Notes: generated by a model from the sequence alone, not told the origin. A DNA stretch of 64,000 nucleotides from JADLDB01 sp040755835 (GCA_040755835.1 JBFMAB010000049.1:24919-88918); one strand, 5' to 3'; counted from the stretch's first letter, positions 49,102-59,000 are shown. Program-made: numbers and translations.

Positions 49102-50913
49102 ATGCATCGCGTCCCGGTGCTGTGGCTCGTCTTGACGGCGCTGGCCGCCTGCAGCGGCAACATCGTCGGCGGCGCGCCCGTCGGCGGGAGCGGCGGTGGC
49201 CTGGCGGGCGGCGGTGGCGGCGGCGCGGGAGGCGGCGCGGGAGGCGGCTCCGAGCCGTGGGAGGTGCCGCGCTTCACCTGCGCCCCCAACCAGTCGCCCA
49301 TCGAGCTGCCGCTGCGGCGTCTCACGAAGCGCCAGGTGGTGAATTCCGTGCGCGACCTCGTCCAGCGCACCGGCCTCCTCGCGACGGACCGCGCGCAGGT
49401 GCTGGCCGCCGTGCTGCCGACGCTCGACGGCTTCCCCGACGATCGCCTCGTGGGCGTGCCCGGCGAGAAGCACGGCGGCTTCACGCAGCTCGACCAGGCC
49501 ATCCAGCAGGGACACGTCGACGTCACCTACGCCGCGGCGACGGAGCTGGGCCGCGAGCTGACCAACACGAGCGCGAAGCTCGGCGGGCTTCTCGGCGCGT
49601 GCGCCACCGACGCATCCACCACGAACGACGCCCAGTGCCTGCGCGACTTCGTGGCCGCCTTCGGGCTGCTGGTGCACCGCCGCCCGCTCGACGCGGCGGA
49701 CCTCGACTTCTACACGCAGGTGGCGGGCACCACGCCGGTCGACCCCGCGGCCGTCGCCGACGTGGTGGCGCTGCTGCTGACGTCGCCGCGCTTCCTGTAC
49801 CACGTGGAGGAAGGCGACCCCGCCGCGGCCGGGCCCACGCCGCTCGACGCCTACGCGCTCGCCTCGCGGCTGTCCTTCCACTTCTGGCAGACGATGCCCG
49901 ACCAGGCGCTCCTCGACGCGGCGGCCTCGGGCGCGCTGGCCACCGAAGACGGCTACCGCGCGCAGGTGCAGCGGTTGTTCGACGACCCGCGCACCGACGC
50001 CGCGCTGGACGACTTCTTCGCGCACTGGTTCCGTCTGGACGAGCTGCCGCCGCTGGACACGCGCATCGGCACGCCCGTCTTCGACGCGTTCGTCGGCGCC
50101 GACGTGCCCACGCCCACCCTGCACCAGGAGATGATGGCGGAGGTGCTGGACGCGGCGCGCGACGTGGCGCGCACCGGCGGGACGGTGGGCGACGTGCTGA
50201 CGAGCCGCCGTTTCTTTGCGCGGACCGACGCGCTCGCCCGCCTCTACGGTCAGCCGCGGTGGGACGGCGCCTCGGCCCCGGCGGACTTCGCGCAGCCCGC
50301 GCGCGCAGGTCTGCTCACACGCGCCGCCTTCCTCGCGTCGGGCAGCGCAAACACCCGCCCGGTGATGAAGGGCTTCCGCATCCGCAACGCGCTCCTCTGC
50401 CAGAAGATCCCCCCGCCGCCGGACAACGCCATGGCCACGCCCATCGAGCTCGCGCCGGACCTCACGACGCGCGAGATGGTGGAGGCGATCACCGAGGTGC
50501 CGGGCTCGGCGTGCGCGGGCTGCCACGCGACCATCTTGAATCCGCTGGGCTACGCGACGGAGGACTTCGACGCCCTCGGCCGGCACCGCACGGCGCAGCA
50601 GCTGTTCGACGCGCAGGGCCGGCCCACCGTGTCGAAGCCCGTCAACACCCGCGCCACGCCGCACGTCTCCGGCGTCTCCACGCCCATCGACGGCGCGGCG
50701 GAACTCACGCGGTTGCTCGCGGAGGGCGGCGAGTTCCAGACGTGCTTCGTGCGGCAATACTTCCGCTTCACCTTCCAGCGCATGGAGGACGAGGCGAGAG
50801 ACGGCTGCCTGCTCGAGTCGCTGCAGGGCGCGGCGCTGGCCGGCCGACCGCTGCGCGAGCTGCTCATGGCCACCGCGCTCGCGCCGGAGTTCAAGCGGAG
50901 GGACTTCCGATGA
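49102..50913 (+). CDS. DUF1592/DUF1588-type secreted protein with heme-c-like motif
   Basis: 603 residues. A lipoprotein signal with lipobox LAAC (Cys17) is followed by a Gly-rich linker. The rest matches the multi-domain DUF1587-1592-1588-1585 family: LRRLTKRQVVNSVRDLVQRT, LLLTSPRFLYHVEEGD, SRLSFHFWQTMPDQALLDAA, ARAGLLTRAAFLASGSANTR, then a CAGCH motif (SACAGCHATILNPLGYATED), which looks like a c-type heme site, and LLMATALAPEFKRRDFR at the end. Such proteins are always paired with a DUF1552 gene, which follows here with an ATGA overlap. Their function is not established; secretion of an oxidoreductase-like complex is plausible. Confidence 0.85.
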   Translation: MHRVPVLWLVLTALAACSGNIVGGAPVGGSGGGLAGGGGGGAGGGAGGGSEPWEVPRFTCAPNQSPIELPLRRLTKRQVVNSVRDLVQRTGLLATDRAQVLAAVLPTLDGFPDDRLVGVPGEKHGGFTQLDQAIQQGHVDVTYAAATELGRELTNTSAKLGGLLGACATDASTTNDAQCLRDFVAAFGLLVHRRPLDAADLDFYTQVAGTTPVDPAAVADVVALLLTSPRFLYHVEEGDPAAAGPTPLDAYALASRLSFHFWQTMPDQALLDAAASGALATEDGYRAQVQRLFDDPRTDAALDDFFAHWFRLDELPPLDTRIGTPVFDAFVGADVPTPTLHQEMMAEVLDAARDVARTGGTVGDVLTSRRFFARTDALARLYGQPRWDGASAPADFAQPARAGLLTRAAFLASGSANTRPVMKGFRIRNALLCQKIPPPPDNAMATPIELAPDLTTREMVEAITEVPGSACAGCHATILNPLGYATEDFDALGRHRTAQQLFDAQGRPTVSKPVNTRATPHVSGVSTPIDGAAELTRLLAEGGEFQTCFVRQYFRFTFQRMEDEARDGCLLESLQGAALAGRPLRELLMATALAPEFKRRDFR

Positions 50914-52466
50914 GCCTCTCCCGCCGCTGGGTGCTGAAGGGAATGGGCGCCGCCGTCGCCATCCCCGTGTTGCCGTCGTTGCTCGCCTCGCGACGCGCCG
51001 AGGCGCAGGCGATGAACCCCGGGAAGTACTTCGTCAACCTCGGCACGCACCACGGCGCCGCGTGGGAGGAGTTCATGTTCCCCGCCACGCCGGCCACGGG
51101 CGTGGAGACACGCATGTACGGCGGCCGGGAGATCCGCCGCTTCCGGCTGACCGCCACCACCCAGGGCGGGAACGCCGTCGTCGCGCCCGTGTTGACCGCG
51201 CGCAGCTCCCAGCTGACCAGCGGCCTGTTGCAGAAGATGTGGGTGCTGCGCGGCCTCGACGTGCCCTGGTACATCGCCCACCACACCGGCGGGCACCTCG
51301 GCAACTTCGCGCGCAACGACGGCAACGGCGGCGACGGCGGGCTGGCGCAGGTGAACGCGCAGCGCCGCACCGTCGACCAGGTGATGGCGTGGAGCCCCAG
51401 CTTCTACCCGGACCTCACCAACGTGCGGGAGCGCGCGCTGGTGCTGTCGGCGCGCACCTCGTACCAGTTCGAGAATCCGGCGATGGGCACTGGCGCCATC
51501 CAGGAGTTGGCGCCCACCGCCTCCACCCCGCGCGAGCTGTTCAACCGGCTCTTTCCGTCGACGCCGGGCCCGACACGCGCCCCCATCATCGACAAGGTGC
51601 TCGAGAACTACCGGCGGCTCCGCGCCAGCCCCCGGCTCTCGACGGCCGACAAGATCCGCCTCGACGACCACATCCAGCGCGTCGACGAGCTGCAGCGGCG
51701 CATCAACACCCTGGTGAGCTGCACCGCGCCGACCGCGCCCGCGGCGCCGTACGCCACCGCCAGCATGGGCGCCGTCGTCTACAACGCGCCCTTTGCGCAG
51801 AATCCGGCGGAGCAGTCGGCGTGGCTGCGCGTGATGAACGACCTCATCGTCGCGGCCTTCGCGTGCGGCCAGTCGCGCATCGCGTCGATGCTGGTCAATC
51901 CGCACCTGTCGACGTTCGCCGGCGACTGGCACCAGGACATCGCGCACCAGGCGAACCTGTTGACCGGCACCGCGCAGGAGACGCTGTGGCGCTCGTACGC
52001 CGTCTTCTTCAGCGAGGTGCTGGTCGACCTCGCGACGAAGCTGGACGCGGTGACGCTGCCGTCGGGCGCCACGCTGCTCGACCAGTCGCTGGTGGCGTGG
52101 ACGCAGGAGTCGGGCCTGCGCACGCACGACGCGCGCGACCTGCCGGTGGTGGGCTTCGGCGGCGCCGGCGGCGCGCTGACGACGGGCTGGCACGTCGACT
52201 ACCGGAACCGCGCGCTGCGCTTCGAGCCGGCGAGCGAGCCCGGGCCCTACACCTCGCCCGGCCTGTTGTGGCACCAGTGGCTGGGGACGGTGCTGCAGGT
52301 GATGGGCGTGCCGAAGTCCGAGTGGGAGAATCCGGCCGTCAACGGAGGCTACCCCGACTACAACTTCGTCAACGTGAGCTGGGCGGCCATCACCACCGAG
52401 CAGGCGTACCCGGTGTCGGTGTGGAGCGTCGCCGGCGAGCGCCTGCCGTGGTTCGCCGCACCGTGA
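50910..52466 (+). CDS. DUF1552 protein with twin-arginine signal
   Basis: 518 residues. The N-terminus SRRWVLKGMGAAVAIPVLPS is a Tat signal (twin Arg at 5-6, then a hydrophobic stretch), so the protein is exported folded, probably with a cofactor. The body matches DUF1552: YFVNLGTHHGAAWEEFMFPA near 41-60, SQLTSGLLQKMWVLRGLDVP, the His-rich WYIAHHTGGHLGNF, and SLVAWTQESGLRTHDARDLP. The start overlaps the DUF1592 stop (ATGA). A Tat-exported partner next to a protein with a heme-c motif suggests a redox complex, but the activity is unknown. Confidence 0.85.
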   Translation: MSLSRRWVLKGMGAAVAIPVLPSLLASRRAEAQAMNPGKYFVNLGTHHGAAWEEFMFPATPATGVETRMYGGREIRRFRLTATTQGGNAVVAPVLTARSSQLTSGLLQKMWVLRGLDVPWYIAHHTGGHLGNFARNDGNGGDGGLAQVNAQRRTVDQVMAWSPSFYPDLTNVRERALVLSARTSYQFENPAMGTGAIQELAPTASTPRELFNRLFPSTPGPTRAPIIDKVLENYRRLRASPRLSTADKIRLDDHIQRVDELQRRINTLVSCTAPTAPAAPYATASMGAVVYNAPFAQNPAEQSAWLRVMNDLIVAAFACGQSRIASMLVNPHLSTFAGDWHQDIAHQANLLTGTAQETLWRSYAVFFSEVLVDLATKLDAVTLPSGATLLDQSLVAWTQESGLRTHDARDLPVVGFGGAGGALTTGWHVDYRNRALRFEPASEPGPYTSPGLLWHQWLGTVLQVMGVPKSEWENPAVNGGYPDYNFVNVSWAAITTEQAYPVSVWSVAGERLPWFAAP

Positions 52467-52480
52467 GGACGACGCGCCCG

Positions 52481-53809
52481 ATGACCCACCGACTCGCGGC
52501 CGCGGTCCTCGCGTTGCTTTGCAGCTGCAGCGGCCTGGTGACCGATCCCCCCGGCGGCGGCGACGGCGGCGGCAGCGCGGGCGGCGGCAGTGGCGGTGGT
52601 GGAGTTGCCAGCGGCGGGGGCGGCGGCGCGGTGGGCGGCGGGACGGGCGGCGGCGGCACAGGTGGCGGCGGCACGGGCGGCGGCACAGGCGACACGGACG
52701 CGGGCGCGGGAGGCGGCGGCGGCGCGGTGGACGCGGGGCCGGACACGGTGCCCATCTTCCTGGCGATCGGCCACGTTGCGCGGACCATCGTCAGCTGCGA
52801 CGACGGCCTGACGTGGTCGGGCAATCGCAGCGACGACGACGGCGTGCGCTGCTTCGCTGGCACGATGGTAGACGGCGGCTCGTCGGACTGTGACCACAAG
52901 TACGGCGCGGGCCGCGGCGTGGCCTTCACCGGCTCGGCCTTCGTCGCCAACTTCGGCTGGGGCGATCCCGGCACCATCCGCCGCAGCGTCGACGGCGTCA
53001 CCTGGAGCACCGTCGACATGGGCGCGAACTTCGCCAGCATGGTGCTGGGCGAAGGGGGCCGCCTCATCGCGGCGGCGCGCAGCAGCAAGGTGTCCACCGA
53101 CGACGGGCGGACGTGGACGAGCGCGGCGGTGGCGGACCTGAAGGACCCCGGCGGCGCGACGGTGTGGAACGTGCGGCGCGGCGGCTTCGGCGGGGCCGAC
53201 GGCGGCGTCTTCGTGCTGGTGGGCGACGGTCCCAGCGTGGCGGTGAGCGCTGACGGCGCCGCCTGGCGCTTCCCCAGCGTGTTGCCGACGACGTGCGGCC
53301 AGGCGATGCAGTGGGAGGGCGGCGTGGTGGGCAGCGCCCGTGTCCTCGTGATGCTGGGCGGCGACGGCGTGGCCTGCCGCTCGACGGACGACGGCGCGAC
53401 GTGGACCGAGGTGGCGACGGGCGCGGCGGAGGTGAGCTCGCGCCTGCTGTGGACCGGCACCGAGTTCCTCGCCTGGGGCACCGGCTCGGGGACTGCGGGC
53501 GGCCCGCGGCTCTTCCGGAGCGCCGACGGCGCCTCGTGGACGAGCACGCCCACGACGGTGACGCGCACCGACGGCGCAGGCAGGACGACGACGTCACCCG
53601 GGCCCACCATCGGCCCCGTGGCGCGCAGCCCGTCGGGCACCTTCGTCGCCGTCCGCGGCGGGTGGAACGTCTGGTACGAGCAGCAGCGCTTCTACCGGAG
53701 CACCGACGGCGTCTCGTGGACCGAGCTGCCCACCACGTCCTTCACCGGCAGCCACCCGCTGACGCACATCGTCTGGGGGCAGGCTGCGCGCAGCGCCGTG
53801 TGCCCGTGA
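52481..53809 (+). CDS. Gly-rich lipoprotein with sialidase-type (BNR/Asp-box) repeats
   Basis: 442 residues from the ATG at 52481. Signal with lipobox LCSC (Cys16), followed by a Gly/Thr-rich linker to about residue 85 in the manner of myxobacterial surface lipoproteins. The body has several Asp-box repeats: SVDGVTWSTV, STDDGRTWTSA, STDDGATWTEV, SADGASWTST and STDGVSWTEL, pointing to a beta-propeller. The gene starts 14 bases after the DUF1552 stop, so it probably belongs to the same operon. No catalytic residues of true sialidases can be assigned. It ends 3 bases from the opposing gene. Confidence 0.8.
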   Translation: MTHRLAAAVLALLCSCSGLVTDPPGGGDGGGSAGGGSGGGGVASGGGGGAVGGGTGGGGTGGGGTGGGTGDTDAGAGGGGGAVDAGPDTVPIFLAIGHVARTIVSCDDGLTWSGNRSDDDGVRCFAGTMVDGGSSDCDHKYGAGRGVAFTGSAFVANFGWGDPGTIRRSVDGVTWSTVDMGANFASMVLGEGGRLIAAARSSKVSTDDGRTWTSAAVADLKDPGGATVWNVRRGGFGGADGGVFVLVGDGPSVAVSADGAAWRFPSVLPTTCGQAMQWEGGVVGSARVLVMLGGDGVACRSTDDGATWTEVATGAAEVSSRLLWTGTEFLAWGTGSGTAGGPRLFRSADGASWTSTPTTVTRTDGAGRTTTSPGPTIGPVARSPSGTFVAVRGGWNVWYEQQRFYRSTDGVSWTELPTTSFTGSHPLTHIVWGQAARSAVCP

Positions 53810-53812
53810 CCG

Positions 53813-54136
53813 TCAGCGCCGCCGGCGTCGCGTCAGCGTGAGGCCCGCGCCCAGCACCAGCGCGCCCAGGGCTGCGGTGCCGCCGCAGCCCACCTTGCGG
53901 ATGCCGCCGGGTACGCAGCGGCCGCCGTTGCAGGTGAAGCCGCCTTCGCAGTCGCGCGAGTCGAGGCACGGGGTGCCCTTGTCGTTCTCCTCCGAGCTCT
54001 GCTCGGCGCCGCCCTGGCCGACGGAGGCGTCCGGCAGCGAGGCGTCGGGGAGATCCTGTGCCCAGGCGACGGGCGCGAGAGCCGTGATGAGCAGCGCCCC
54101 GAAGAGCGCGCAGCGGCGGAGCGGCGTCGACGTCAT
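53813..54136 (-). CDS. Small secreted protein with MYXO-CTERM-like anchor (MXAN_6652-type)
   Basis: 107 residues from the ATG at 54136, with AAGGA 8 bases before it. A signal peptide (1-27, cut after AWA) precedes an acidic linker, a Cys-rich segment (CLDSRDCEGGFTCNGGRC, at least four Cys likely paired), and the C-terminal tripartite anchor: GCGG, a hydrophobic helix (TAALGALVLGAGLTLT) and a run of five Arg. This is the shape of MYXO-CTERM sorting signals that anchor proteins to the myxobacterial surface. It resembles proteins annotated as the MXAN_6652 family. No enzyme motif. Confidence 0.8.
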   Translation of the reverse strand: MTSTPLRRCALFGALLITALAPVAWAQDLPDASLPDASVGQGGAEQSSEENDKGTPCLDSRDCEGGFTCNGGRCVPGGIRKVGCGGTAALGALVLGAGLTLTRRRRR

Positions 54137-54201
54137 GACCGGGTCCTTCCGGCAATCAACAGTTTTGGCGGCCCGGCCCACAGAGTAACCTCTTCCCGCC
54201 G

Positions 54202-55536
54202 ATGCAGCCCATCATCCTCGTGGTCGACGACAACAGGGAGCTCGTCATGCTCCTCACCAGCCTCTTCGAAGAGGCGGGGTACCGGGTCGTCGGCGCGAAC
54301 AAGGGGAAGGTGGGCGTCGAGCTGGCGAAGGGCGAGAACCCGGCGCTGGCCGTCATCGACGTGCTCTTGCCCGACATGATGGGCTACCACGTGGCGGAGT
54401 CGCTCCGCGCGCACCAGCCGAACCTGCCGGTCCTCTTCATGAGCGGCGTCTTCAAGGGTGCGCGCCACTCGAACGAGGCGATGGCCCGGTTCCCCGGCGC
54501 CGAGTACTTCGAGAAGCCCTTCGACGCGAAGAAGCTGCTCGAGCACGTAAAGGCGCTGGTACCGCCCGCGCCGGCCCCCACGCTGCCGCCCGGCCCGTCG
54601 CAGGACGCCGCCGAGGACTTCGACGTGGAGCTCGACATCGACGTCGAGGACGCCGAGGAACAGGACCCGATGGAGCTGACGGGCCGCATCCGCGTCACCG
54701 GCGGCGGCAACATCACCGCGGAGCTCAAAGGCGCCAACCTCACCGCCGGCAAACCCACCCGGGGGCCGGTGTCGGGCGATCGCCCGGCGGCGGGGAAGCT
54801 CGCCTCGGGCGTGGTGCAGATGCCGCGCGGCCGGCCCACGCAGGGGTCGCTCACCGACAATCTGCCCGGGTTGATCAGCGCCTTCTACCAGGCGCGCGAG
54901 ACGGGCGAGCTGTATTGCCAGCGCGGCAAGGTGAAGAAGGTCGTCTACTTCGAGTCCGGCCAGCCGGTGTTCGCGCTGTCGAACCTCGCGGCGGATCGCT
55001 TCGGCCAGTTCCTGGTGCGCGTCGGGAAGATCAAGCCCGGCGAGCTGCAGGACGCGGCGGTGGTGGCCGCGAAGACGAACCGGCGCACCGGCGACATCCT
55101 CGTCGAGCGCGGGCTGCTCAAGGACACCGAGCGGCTCTACTTCGTCGGCCAGCAGGTGAAGGCGATCATCTACAGCCTCTTCGGGTGGGAAGAAGGGCAG
55201 TACGTGATGACCTTCCGCGAGAAGGCGCGCGCCGAGTCCATCAAGCTCGACATCTTTCCGGGGAACCTGATCGTCCGCGGCATCAAGAAGCTCTACAAGC
55301 CCGAGCGCCTCGCGCGGCTGGTGGCGCCCGAGGACCGGCTGCTCCCCAGCCAGCAGCCGGCGTACCAGTTGCACGAGATCGAGCTCGAAAAGTGGGAGGC
55401 GTCGCTGTTGCCGCGCCTCGACGGCACGCGCACCAACGCCGAGGTGATGGCGCTCGCCGGCAAGCCCGAGCACCAGGTGCGCGCCTTCATCGCGGCGATG
55501 CTGGCGCTGCAGATCCTCGAGCGTCGCGAAGTCTGA
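54202..55536 (+). CDS. Response regulator with DUF4388 (PATAN-type) domain
   Basis: 444 residues. The receiver domain (1-120) has acidic Asp9/Asp10, the phosphoryl site Asp53 in AVIDVLLPDM, Ser81 and Lys105 in YFEKPF, so it should be phosphorylated by a sensor kinase. An acidic, disordered linker (about 122-215) leads to a DUF4388/PATAN domain at about 225-330 (SLTDNLPGLISAFYQARETG then RGKVKKVVYFESGQPVFAL) and a C-terminal helical region. Such regulators often act in motility or polarity in myxobacteria. It converges with the PilZ gene, with only 12 bases between stops. Confidence 0.85.
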   Translation: MQPIILVVDDNRELVMLLTSLFEEAGYRVVGANKGKVGVELAKGENPALAVIDVLLPDMMGYHVAESLRAHQPNLPVLFMSGVFKGARHSNEAMARFPGAEYFEKPFDAKKLLEHVKALVPPAPAPTLPPGPSQDAAEDFDVELDIDVEDAEEQDPMELTGRIRVTGGGNITAELKGANLTAGKPTRGPVSGDRPAAGKLASGVVQMPRGRPTQGSLTDNLPGLISAFYQARETGELYCQRGKVKKVVYFESGQPVFALSNLAADRFGQFLVRVGKIKPGELQDAAVVAAKTNRRTGDILVERGLLKDTERLYFVGQQVKAIIYSLFGWEEGQYVMTFREKARAESIKLDIFPGNLIVRGIKKLYKPERLARLVAPEDRLLPSQQPAYQLHEIELEKWEASLLPRLDGTRTNAEVMALAGKPEHQVRAFIAAMLALQILERREV

Positions 55537-55548
55537 ATGGTGCGGCCG

Positions 55549-55902
55549 TCAGGCGGCTTGGCTGGTGCGCTCGCGCACGAAGCCGTGCAGCGCCTCGCGG
55601 TCCGTCACCGCGATGTCCGCGCCGCTGAAGGACACGCCGAGGCCGCGCGCGCTTCCCTTCGAGTCGCGGTCGATGCGCGCCACGTTGCCCACCAGGGTGC
55701 AGAAGCGCACGCCGTCGCGCGCAGGCAGGGCGATCGCCACCCGAACCGGGGTGCCTACGCGCGCCGGCTCCCGCGTCCGCAGGTACAGCCCACCTTCGGA
55801 GAGGTCGGCCACCGCGTCGCGGATGAAGCGGTTTCCAATGCGGCAGTGGGCCGTCAGCTTCACCGCCACCCGTGGGAAGACCCGCTTCTCCGTGTGTCGC
55901 AT
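55549..55902 (-). CDS. PilZ domain protein
   Basis: 117 residues from the ATG at 55902, chosen because a GGAGG lies 4 bases before it; five further codons upstream read from a GTG are less likely. The c-di-GMP site is complete: RVFPR (R-x3-R) at 7-11 and DLSEGG (D-x-S-x2-G) at 33-38. PilZ proteins bind c-di-GMP and control motility, biofilm or polysaccharide. A TTGACA lies 60 bases upstream. It is next to a receiver-DUF4388 regulator and a large protein whose C-terminus also looks like a PilZ-related domain, which suggests a common signalling theme. Confidence 0.85.
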   Translation of the reverse strand: MRHTEKRVFPRVAVKLTAHCRIGNRFIRDAVADLSEGGLYLRTREPARVGTPVRVAIALPARDGVRFCTLVGNVARIDRDSKGSARGLGVSFSGADIAVTDREALHGFVRERTSQAA

Positions 55903-55961
55903 GCCACCTCCGGCCACAGCGTGCGTGGAACGGCGACAACGTGCGCGAAAGGAGCACTTCC

Positions 55962-55967
55962 TGTCAA
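55962..55967 (-). promoter_or_regulatory. -35 box upstream of the PilZ gene
   Basis: A perfect TTGACA on the minus strand, 60 bases before the PilZ start. The -10 region at 17-base spacing is poor (GCACGT), so the box may need an activator such as one binding the inverted repeat just upstream. Confidence 0.4.
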
Positions 55968-55978
55968 CCCACTCTCCA

Positions 55979-55997
55979 TCACGAAATCCAATCGTGA
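55979..55997. promoter_or_regulatory. Inverted repeat upstream of the PilZ promoter
   Basis: TCACGA and TCGTGA form perfect 6-base arms around a 7-base spacer, 12 bases upstream of the TTGACA box. Two TGACGC copies (55995-56000 and 56008-56013) overlap or follow it. This spacing fits a dimeric activator site. Confidence 0.4.
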
Positions 55998-56028
55998 CGC
56001 GCGGTTGTGACGCTTTGCGTCGCGGCCG

Positions 56029-59000
56029 CTACTCGGGGACGACGGACTGGAGGCCGTGGCGGTAAATGAAGATGCGCTCGGTGTTGGTCCGGTTGTCGGC
56101 GGGGACGAGGAAGAAGCCGGCCTGCGGCGACTGGTGATCGCGGGAGAAGCCGACCACCTGGCGCCCGTCGCGGAAGGTGACGCGCACCTTCGTGCCTTCG
56201 GCGGGCGGGGGCCGGCTGCCGGGGCTCAGCATGAAGAAGAGCGCCTTGATGCGCTCGCGCGGCAGCGTCTCCGAGCCACCGCCCGGCGCTTCGAGCACCA
56301 CGCCCTGGCCGCAGAGGTTCGTGTCGCGGATCACCCCGCGCTTCACCTGGCCCTCCAGCGTGTGGAGGATCACCCGGTGCTCGCCCATGAGCTCGACCGG
56401 CGCGGACTCGCCGGAGAGCACCGCGCCGGAGCGATCGAAGATCGCGGGTCCCGTCGGCTGCGGCGCGCCGGGCGCGGCCGCGGCCAGCCCAGGCGGATGA
56501 CCTCCCACCGCGACGGGCGTCGCCACGCGAACCTGGAGCGGCTGCGTCGGCGGCGCTGCGGGAACAGGCGCGGGCGCGGCCCCGAGCGGCGGAGCCCTGA
56601 ACGCCGGCGCGGCGGGCACCGGCGCGACCGGGACCGGTGCGGGCGCGAGCGGCGGTACGGACACCGGGGCCGGGGCCCTCGGGGGCGGCGGCGCCGCGGC
56701 GGTCACGGGCTGCGGCGCGGGCCGCGGTGCCGACGAGAGCGGCGGCACCACCATGGATTGCGGCGCGGGCGAAGGCTGGCTCACCGCCGCGCCCCAGGAG
56801 TCGGCGGGCTCCGGTGGGCCGTCCTCCTCGACCACACCCTGGATGATTTCGCCCTCGAGTTCGACCTCGGCGTCGTCGACGGCGACCGAGCGGCCGGTGG
56901 CCTGCCACGCCTCGCCCGTCTGCGTCAGCTGCCGGTCCTGGAGGAAGTCGGCGTTGTTCGCCAGCTCGATGGGACTGCCGTCCACCGTCGACGCTTCGAC
57001 CTGCGCCGGGCGCATGTCGTTGGCCAGCTCAGCCGCCGACGACGACTCGATGACGAACTCTCCCTCGGCGGGCGCGAGCGCCTCGCCCACCACAGGCGCC
57101 TGGTCCCACGAGACGAACTCGGACGGGCTGGCGAGCTCGACCTTCCCGTCCGGGCCGTCGCTGAACGCTGGCAGATCGGCACCGGTCGGCACTTCGGCCC
57201 ACTCGTCCGGCATGGGGGCGCTCGACGCCTGCGGCGCGGGCGCGGGGCCCGCGGGCGGCGCGGGGGCGTCCCAGTTGCTGGCGAAGACCTGGTCGGGCTT
57301 CGGCGACGCGGGCGCGGCGGGCCAGTTGCTGGCGATGACGATCGGCTGGTCCTCACTCACCTCGGGCTCGGCGGACCACTCGTCGCCGAAGGCCGACCTG
57401 TCGTGCGCCGGCGCCTCCGGCTCCGGCGGATTCTCCCAGCCCCTGGCGAAGGGCGACGGCTGGGCGGCCGCCTCGATGGGCAGCGGCGCGGCCTCGGGCT
57501 CGAGCGCGAGGCTGCCGAGCGCGCTGCTGTACGCAGGCGGGCCGGCGGGCTCGGGGACCTCGAGGGCCGGCTTCGACTCGATGGTCGGGGCGGCTTCGGC
57601 CTGCCGTGCGAGCGGCTCGACGCCGGAGGTCTCCACCGGGAGATCGTCCAGCGACGGTGCGAAGCCGGCCGGCGCGGCCAAAGCGGGTTCCGGCTCCGGC
57701 TCGACCACGGGCAGGTCGTCCAGCGTGGGGACGAACGCCTGCGTCGGACTCGCGTTCGCCTCCACCGTCGGCTCGGGCTGGGCCGGCAGGACGAGGTCCG
57801 CCTCCATCGGCGGCGCGGGCTGCTCCAGGGGCGTCGGTGCGCTCGCGGCGAGCTCCGGCGTCGCGGGCGCGGCGGGGGCCTCCGGCTCCGCGTCGACGGT
57901 CAGCTCCGGCAACTCCTCCACCGTGGGCGCGGCTTGTAGCTCCGGCAGCGCGTCGACCACCGGCGCCGGGGCCGCCTCGACGTTCGGAGCTGCGGAGACG
58001 TCCAGCGAGACGTCTTCCACCATCACGTCAGGCTCGGCGGCGGCGGGCTCCTCGACGGGCGCGGACGCTCCGGCGACGACTTCGAGGGCCGCGGGGGCCT
58101 CGAGCGCGACGGCGGGTGCCGGCACCTCGTCGAGCGGGACGGCGGCGGGCGTGACGTCGACCGATACGTCCGCGACGATGACGCTGGCTTCGAACGGCTC
58201 GACCGCGGCCGGCGACGCCTCGGTGCCGGCGCCGGGCGCCGCGTCGGCGATGTCAGGGGCCGCGACGGCCACCGGCATGTCCTCGGTGATGGCGCCGGGC
58301 GCCGCTTCGGCGATGTCAGGGGCCGCGACGGCCACCGGCATGTCCTCGGTGATGGCGCCGGGCGCCGCGTCGGCGATGTCAGGGACGGCGACGGCCGCCG
58401 GCATGTCCTCGGTGACGGCTCCGGGCGCCGCGTNNNNNNNNNNNNNNNNNNNNNNNNNNNNNNNNNNNNNNNNNNNNNNNNNNNNNNNNNNNNNNNNNNN
58501 NNNNNNNNNNNNNNNNNNNNNNNNNNNNNNNNNTCGGCGATGTCAGGGGCCGCGACGGCCACCGGCATGTCCTCGGTGATGGCGCCGGGCGCCGCGTCGG
58601 CGATGTCAGGGACGGCGACGGCCGCCGGCATGTCCTCGGTGACGGCTCCGGGCGCCGCGTCGGCGATGTCAGGGACCGCGACGACCGCCGGCATGTCCTC
58701 GGTGACGGCGCCGGGCGCCGCGTCGGCGATGTCAGGGACCGCGACGGCCGCCGGCATGTCCTCCGTGACGGCGCCGGGCGCCGCTTCGGCGACGACGACG
58801 CTGGGCTCCGGCGAGCTGACGTCGAGGGACACGTCCTCGACGACGACGCCGGGCTGCGGCGGCGCGAGCGTCGCGGGCGGCTCCGCCACCGGCGTGGTGG
58901 CGGGCGCGGGCGCCTCCTCGGTGAGGTCCATCGAGACCTCGACGGTCGGCGACGGCTCGGGAGGCGCGCCCGGCGCCCCGAGAGAGGGCAGTTCGAGGAG

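Noticed and set aside
49032..52466. A long open frame joins the DUF1592 region with the DUF1552 protein.
   Set aside because: The part before 50910 is out of frame with the clearly recognised DUF1592 gene. The Tat signal at 50910 marks the true start.
58241..58782. The 63-base repeats could be a CRISPR or mobile repeat.
   Set aside because: They are contiguous, in frame, and encode a conserved 21-residue motif; no spacers or cas genes.
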